From Candidatus Coatesiibacteriota bacterium (GTDB taxonomy: Bacteria; RBG-13-66-14), in the NCBI GenBank assembly GCA_030631385.1, contig DAOVLG010000053.1, positions 1 through 8,499 of the forward strand: a stretch of DNA of 8,499 bases, in the 5' to 3' direction. Made by a program: the position numbers and the translations under genes. The notes under the pieces are model-generated. The model had not been told where the DNA came from. It saw nothing but the letters and a program-made list of their open reading frames with translations, and did no database searches. Shown piece by piece: positions 5,615 through 8,499 of the stretch (positions within the stretch are counted from its first letter, which is position 1; every line of letters starts with the position of its first letter).

Positions 5615-7825
5615 TTACCTTGCGATGACCAGCCTCTGCGTGATGGAGCCCGCGCCGGTTTCCAGGCGGTAGAGATAAACGCCGCTCTCAACGTCGGCGC
5701 AGGACCAGCTCACCTCGTGGCGCCCGGCGGTCTGTTCTGCATCAACCAAAGTCACAATGCGCCGACCGGAGAGGTCGTACACCGAAAGCTCCACGCGCCC
5801 CTCGGCGGGCAGCGAGAAGACGAAGTTGATGACCTCCCGCGAGGGGTTCGGATAGGCGGCGTAAAGAATTAGCTCAGGTATATATTCGGGAACGGTAACC
5901 GCCTCCGTCGGGCCGAAGCGCTGGACCGTTCCGTCGGCCTCGGTAACCTCCAGCCAATAGCAATACTCGACGCCCGAAGATACACCCCGGTCGAGGTACT
6001 TTGTTGCGTCACCATTCAACGGCTCGGAATGCAGGAATATCGGTTCCTCATCACCAATTGTTCGCAGTACGCGCAGTCCCGATGGGGAATCGCCCTCGAT
6101 ACGCCAGTTAACCAGGATGCCCTCGTCTTCCGCGTCAACGACGAAGTCAACTATATCAACCCCGCCGCCCAGGTCCACGTCGAAGTACCAGTCCATCTCT
6201 ACGGCCCAGTACTCCTCCTCGTCGACGTCTATGGACTTCACCCGCCACCAGATGCGGTCGCCATCCTGGATTCCATCCGCTATCTGGTACTCGGATTCGA
6301 CTATATCGGTAACCTCGTTATATGTCTCGAAGTCGGGATCGGTTCCCCACCAGAGGGTGTAGGATTCGTGGTCGGGAACCGGCGAGTCCTCCCAATCCAG
6401 CAGCGGCGTTAAAGTGTCCACAACTTCGCCGCTCTCAGGACTTAAAAGGTGGAAGTAAATCAGATCCACGTCGAAGTACCAGTCCAGCTCGACGGCCCAG
6501 TACTCCTCCTCGTCGACGTCTATGGACTTCACCCGCCAGTAGATGCGGTCGCCGTCCTCGATTCCCTCGGTTATCTGGTACTCCGACTCGGCGATGTCCG
6601 TCACCTCGTTGTAGTCGTTGAAGTCCGGGTCGGTTCCCCACCAGAGGGTGTAGGATTCGAGGTTGGGTAATGTACAGTTTTCCCAATCCAGGGTCGGAGT
6701 GGTGGTTTGTACTTCCTCCTCATTTTCCGGCCAGATTAAGTGGAAAATGGTGTTGTCACGCCAGGCATAAGTAACATAAGATCCCATCCACATGTTTCCA
6801 TCTGGATATGTAATTTTTGGTTGATAGTTTGAATCAAGCTCAAGAGAGTAATCCAAAATCTCAACAAGAATAGTGTCGTCTACAGTTTCCACAACCCATT
6901 CATCAGCATCATTATATACAAAGCTTAAGTTTGTATATACATCATAATTAAGATAAGCTATGCAAGGCATTTCATTTGCATCAAGCTCCATTCTGCAATC
7001 TAACAAATCAGCATCCGTTAATATTAGTTTGAAATACCATTGATCATCTTCCTTATAGGCGTATTTTAGTCCGTCTTCAACCCAATCTATATATGAAAAT
7101 ACAGGGTTAATTTGTGAATCTAGTTCTAAGGAAATGCCACTCCGACGCACATCGCTATCTACGACTTCGATATCCCAAGTTGAATCGTGCCGATGCGCGT
7201 ACCGTAATTCTCTGTACCAATCACGATCTTGATATTCATAAGTATAGACAATGTGCGGTTCTCCCGCTGAGTCTAAATGTAGATCAAGATCATTCATACC
7301 ACTAGGACCATCTATTATTACGTCCACTATTTCACTGACCCAGGAGGAACCATTGTGGTACACATAAGTTAAATACCAATTGAATTGGTATCTTTCCAGT
7401 GTTTCACGTTCATAAAATACAAAATGAGGCAAACCAGCGGAATTAACCTCAGCGGTAAAGGAACCAATATTGTAGGGAGAGGTATAAACGTTATAATCAA
7501 CATCCAAGTGACGGTAATAAATATTCTTAGAGTCTCGCCAGCTAAAAAGTGGTTTGTTATTCTGATCTACACCGATGATCTGGCCGTTATCTAAAAGTTG
7601 CGTTTCCCAGGACGAACCATTCCAATAATAATAGTGATAATATTCATCACCAGAATGCGCCTCAATAGAGGTGATGTGAGGATGATCGTCCCAATCTAGT
7701 ACCAACGTGCAACTATAAAAGTAGGACTCACCTACATATCCTTCATCAATGTATTCACTGTGCCACTCGCCGGCGGCGGCGAGCACCGGCAGCAGCAGTA
7801 AAAGGGCTATTGCGACGTATCTCAT
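5615..7825 (-). CDS. Exported multidomain protein: beta-propeller, Fn3-like modules and C-terminal sorting domain
   Basis: The 736-aa product has a signal peptide (MRYVAIALLLLLPVLAAAG, cleavage near 18). Residues ~20-356 contain about seven repeats of 40-55 aa of the form LxLDSxxxPxhxY...LxYxYxxxxxW; starts are near 41, 83, 123, 180, 231, 277 and 326, suggesting a seven-bladed beta-propeller. Two Fn3-like modules follow (361-455 and 458-552), almost duplicates (SYTLWWGTDPDF, NEVTDI, WWRVKSIDVDEEEYWAVE). Residues ~555-645 form a further beta domain (VNWRIEG...LEVTEADG), and 650-736 a FlgD-like/type A sorting domain (AAYPNPSREVINFVF, LSVYDLSGRRIVTL, AGRHEVSW, SGVYLYRLETG). A secreted or surface protein using a type IX-like route is inferred. 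Start ATG has GGAGG 6 nt upstream. The propeller part is AT-rich (19/60 G+C in line 7021-7080), unlike both ends of the gene (about 37/60). Binding partner unknown. Confidence 0.88.
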   Translation of the reverse strand: MRYVAIALLLLLPVLAAAGEWHSEYIDEGYVGESYFYSCTLVLDWDDHPHITSIEAHSGDEYYHYYYWNGSSWETQLLDNGQIIGVDQNNKPLFSWRDSKNIYYRHLDVDYNVYTSPYNIGSFTAEVNSAGLPHFVFYERETLERYQFNWYLTYVYHNGSSWVSEIVDVIIDGPSGMNDLDLHLDSAGEPHIVYTYEYQDRDWYRELRYAHRHDSTWDIEVVDSDVRRSGISLELDSQINPVFSYIDWVEDGLKYAYKEDDQWYFKLILTDADLLDCRMELDANEMPCIAYLNYDVYTNLSFVYNDADEWVVETVDDTILVEILDYSLELDSNYQPKITYPDGNMWMGSYVTYAWRDNTIFHLIWPENEEEVQTTTPTLDWENCTLPNLESYTLWWGTDPDFNDYNEVTDIAESEYQITEGIEDGDRIYWRVKSIDVDEEEYWAVELDWYFDVDLIYFHLLSPESGEVVDTLTPLLDWEDSPVPDHESYTLWWGTDPDFETYNEVTDIVESEYQIADGIQDGDRIWWRVKSIDVDEEEYWAVEMDWYFDVDLGGGVDIVDFVVDAEDEGILVNWRIEGDSPSGLRVLRTIGDEEPIFLHSEPLNGDATKYLDRGVSSGVEYCYWLEVTEADGTVQRFGPTEAVTVPEYIPELILYAAYPNPSREVINFVFSLPAEGRVELSVYDLSGRRIVTLVDAEQTAGRHEVSWSCADVESGVYLYRLETGAGSITQRLVIAR
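6170..6454 (-). repeat. Tandem Fn3-module repeat, second copy
   Basis: Encodes residues 458-552 of the minus-strand protein. It aligns to 6461-6745 at a constant offset of 291 bases; 6201-6247 is identical to 6492-6538 over 47 bases, indicating recent duplication or gene conversion. Confidence 0.85.
6461..6745 (-). repeat. Tandem Fn3-module repeat, first copy
   Basis: Encodes residues 361-455. Most similar to the second copy at its C-terminal half (SIDVDEEEYWAVE...DWYFDVDL); the N-terminal 15-20 residues (FHLIWPENEEEVQTTTP) have diverged and lie where the sequence turns AT-rich. Confidence 0.85.
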
Positions 7826-7831
7826 GGAAAA

Positions 7832-7836
7832 CCTCC
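7832..7836 (-). promoter_or_regulatory. Shine-Dalgarno of the 736-aa exported protein
   Basis: GGAGG on the minus strand (CCTCC on plus) lies 6 nt before ATG 7825 and fixes the start at the signal peptide. Confidence 0.8.
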
Positions 7837-7852
7837 CATACCTGCACTTTTA

Positions 7853-7881
7853 AGTATAGCAAATTCCGTTCCATCTGAAGA
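7853..7881 (-). promoter_or_regulatory. Promoter of the 736-aa exported protein
   Basis: On the minus strand TATACT (7858-7853) is a 5/6 match to the -10 consensus. At a 17-nt spacing lies TCTTCA (7881-7876), a weak -35 (3/6). The implied leader is about 20 nt, just enough for the GGAGG ribosome site. Confidence 0.5.
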
Positions 7882-7894
7882 ATTGCCGTAAATA

Positions 7895-7915
7895 CGCCGA
7901 TTGCCAATATCGGCG
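7895..7915. other. Inverted repeat in the divergent spacer
   Basis: CGCCGAT (7895-7901) and ATCGGCG (7909-7915) form a perfect 7-bp stem with a 7-base loop TGCCAAT. On the plus strand it is followed by CGTCGTTTATTT, mildly terminator-like, but no plus-strand gene ends here. It lies upstream of the minus-strand promoter and could be an operator. Confidence 0.4.
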
Positions 7916-7958
7916 CGTCGTTTATTTGATGATACGGGGTTTATCAAGGGAAGGATTA

Positions 7959-7972
7959 CCCCGCATGTGGGG
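7959..7972. promoter_or_regulatory. Short near-perfect palindrome, possible operator
   Basis: CCCCGCATGTGGGG is symmetric around CATG with one mismatched pair. It lies between the two divergent promoters, about 50 nt upstream of the plus-strand -35 box. Regulatory role is only inferred from position and symmetry. Confidence 0.3.
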
Positions 7973-8020
7973 CTTACTCACTCGTACCGGAGGGCGCAGG
8001 TGGGGCCCGAGCGGGAGTGC

Positions 8021-8050
8021 TTGACGGCGGGCGGCGTGAGAGGGGATAAT
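8021..8050 (+). promoter_or_regulatory. Promoter of the small membrane protein gene
   Basis: TTGACG (8021-8026, 5/6) and GATAAT (8045-8050, 5/6) are separated by 18 nt. The start of transcription would fall about 7 nt after the -10, at or next to the A of ATG 8058, so the message may be leaderless. Confidence 0.6.
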
Positions 8051-8057
8051 AAGCGCG

Positions 8058-8429
8058 ATGGAAGAGGAAACGAAGGTTAACTTCTGGCGCAGGCCGCCGG
8101 TGATCGGCCTCTACATGGGCTTCGTCCTCGGCCTCTTCGAGATCGTGCCCATGATTGCCGAAGGCGGGGTGGGGTTCTGGCATCTCTTCGCCGTCTTCGG
8201 CCACCGGCTGGCGGTGGGCTTCGTGATCGGCGCGGCGCCGCTGTGGTACTACGGGGTCACCCAGGGTCTCCTCGTTTCCCTGGTCCTAGATGTCCCCTTC
8301 GCCCTGGTCACCGGGGCTCCGTGGTACTACTGGCTGCCGATGGCCGTCTTCGGTGGCGGCCTGACCGGCTACATGGTGGGGCGCTTCCGCCAGGGCGGTG
8401 AGATGGAGAAGCCCGGCGGCCACCGCTGA
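8058..8429 (+). CDS. Small four-helix membrane protein, function unknown
   Basis: The 123-aa product has a short charged N-terminus (MEEETKVNFWRR) and four hydrophobic segments at about 14-33, 40-60, 66-85 and 91-108, ending in a charged, soluble tail (RFRQGGEMEKPGGHR). G, W and Y are frequent within the helices (PLWYYG, PWYYWLP, GGGLTGYMVGRF). I do not recognise the family. ATG 8058 is the first usable start after an in-frame TGA at 8037-8039. No Shine-Dalgarno is properly placed: AGAGGGG at 8039-8045 is more than 10 nt away and overlaps the -10 box. The gene has high GC like the housekeeping genes and forms its own transcription unit with a promoter and a terminator. It is divergent from the exported-protein gene, so shared regulation is possible but not shown. 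Confidence 0.8.
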   Translation: MEEETKVNFWRRPPVIGLYMGFVLGLFEIVPMIAEGGVGFWHLFAVFGHRLAVGFVIGAAPLWYYGVTQGLLVSLVLDVPFALVTGAPWYYWLPMAVFGGGLTGYMVGRFRQGGEMEKPGGHR

Positions 8430-8450
8430 ACCTATTTACTACCCAAAAAG

Positions 8451-8472
8451 AAAAGGCCCCGCGGGGCCTTTT
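8451..8472 (+). terminator. Rho-independent terminator, perfect palindrome
   Basis: AAAAGGCCCCGCGGGGCCTTTT is a perfect 22-base palindrome, folding into a GC stem with a 4-base loop and a T-run on either strand, so it can end transcription from both directions. It starts 21 nt after the stop of the membrane protein gene. Confidence 0.88.
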
Positions 8473-8499
8473 GGTTAATCTGAGTAAATGCTATTCATC

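Noticed and set aside
5400..5872. Two plus-strand open frames crossing the palindromic repeats into the 736-aa gene
   Set aside because: The translations are of the repeat hairpins (R, P, G-rich) and then antisense of the sorting domain; not plausible proteins.
7965..8024. 19-codon open frame upstream of the small membrane protein gene
   Set aside because: No ribosome site, no similarity, and it lies upstream of the predicted promoter of that gene.

Overview
The window reads as a bacterial chromosome fragment that mixes GC-rich housekeeping genes with three AT-richer genes for large exported proteins. The organism is probably an uncultured or poorly sampled bacterium of the FCB-like type or a similar candidate phylum (Coatesbacteria-, Eisenbacteria- or Latescibacteria-like). 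This rests on a FlgD/Por-type C-terminal sorting domain, an exported DNRLRE-like protein and high GC in the core genes (about 72% in one hand-counted 60-base line of nadE). The phylum assignment is a low-confidence inference.

Layout. Bases 1-1750 hold a same-strand cluster: the tail of a membrane protein, then rsmA (16S rRNA dimethyltransferase), then nadE (ammonia-dependent NAD synthetase), which overlaps rsmA by 14 nt. Bases 1751-3951 hold an AT-richer island with two exported, all-beta proteins. The first is a DNRLRE-like plus Fn3-like protein (2051-3073); the second is a ConA-lectin-like protein (3241-3951). Both have long leaders that share an exact 20-nt sequence, and both proteins end in the same short motif, approximately PDxxxEEx[ST][FW]GxIKA. 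A strong terminator (3970-3997) closes the island. serS follows at 4100-5371.

Bases 5372-5614 lie between convergent genes and are packed with GC-rich palindromic repeat units. On the minus strand, 7825-5615 encodes a 736-aa exported protein. It has a signal peptide, seven propeller-like repeats, two nearly duplicated Fn3-like modules, a further beta domain and a C-terminal sorting domain. Base composition changes abruptly at the edges of the propeller part, as if that part were a swapped-in cassette. A divergent spacer carries a promoter for this gene and a good promoter for a small four-helix membrane protein (8058-8429), which may be translated from a leaderless message. A perfect palindromic terminator (8451-8472) ends that unit.

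Working together: the housekeeping genes (rRNA methylation, NAD synthesis, serine charging) have no evident functional link to the exported proteins. The most interesting signal is the pair 2051-3073 / 3241-3951, unrelated in their main domains but joined by a common cis element and a common C-terminal tag. This suggests a co-regulated set of surface proteins carrying a short, possibly undescribed, sorting or anchoring tail, distinct from the classical sorting domain on the third exported protein.
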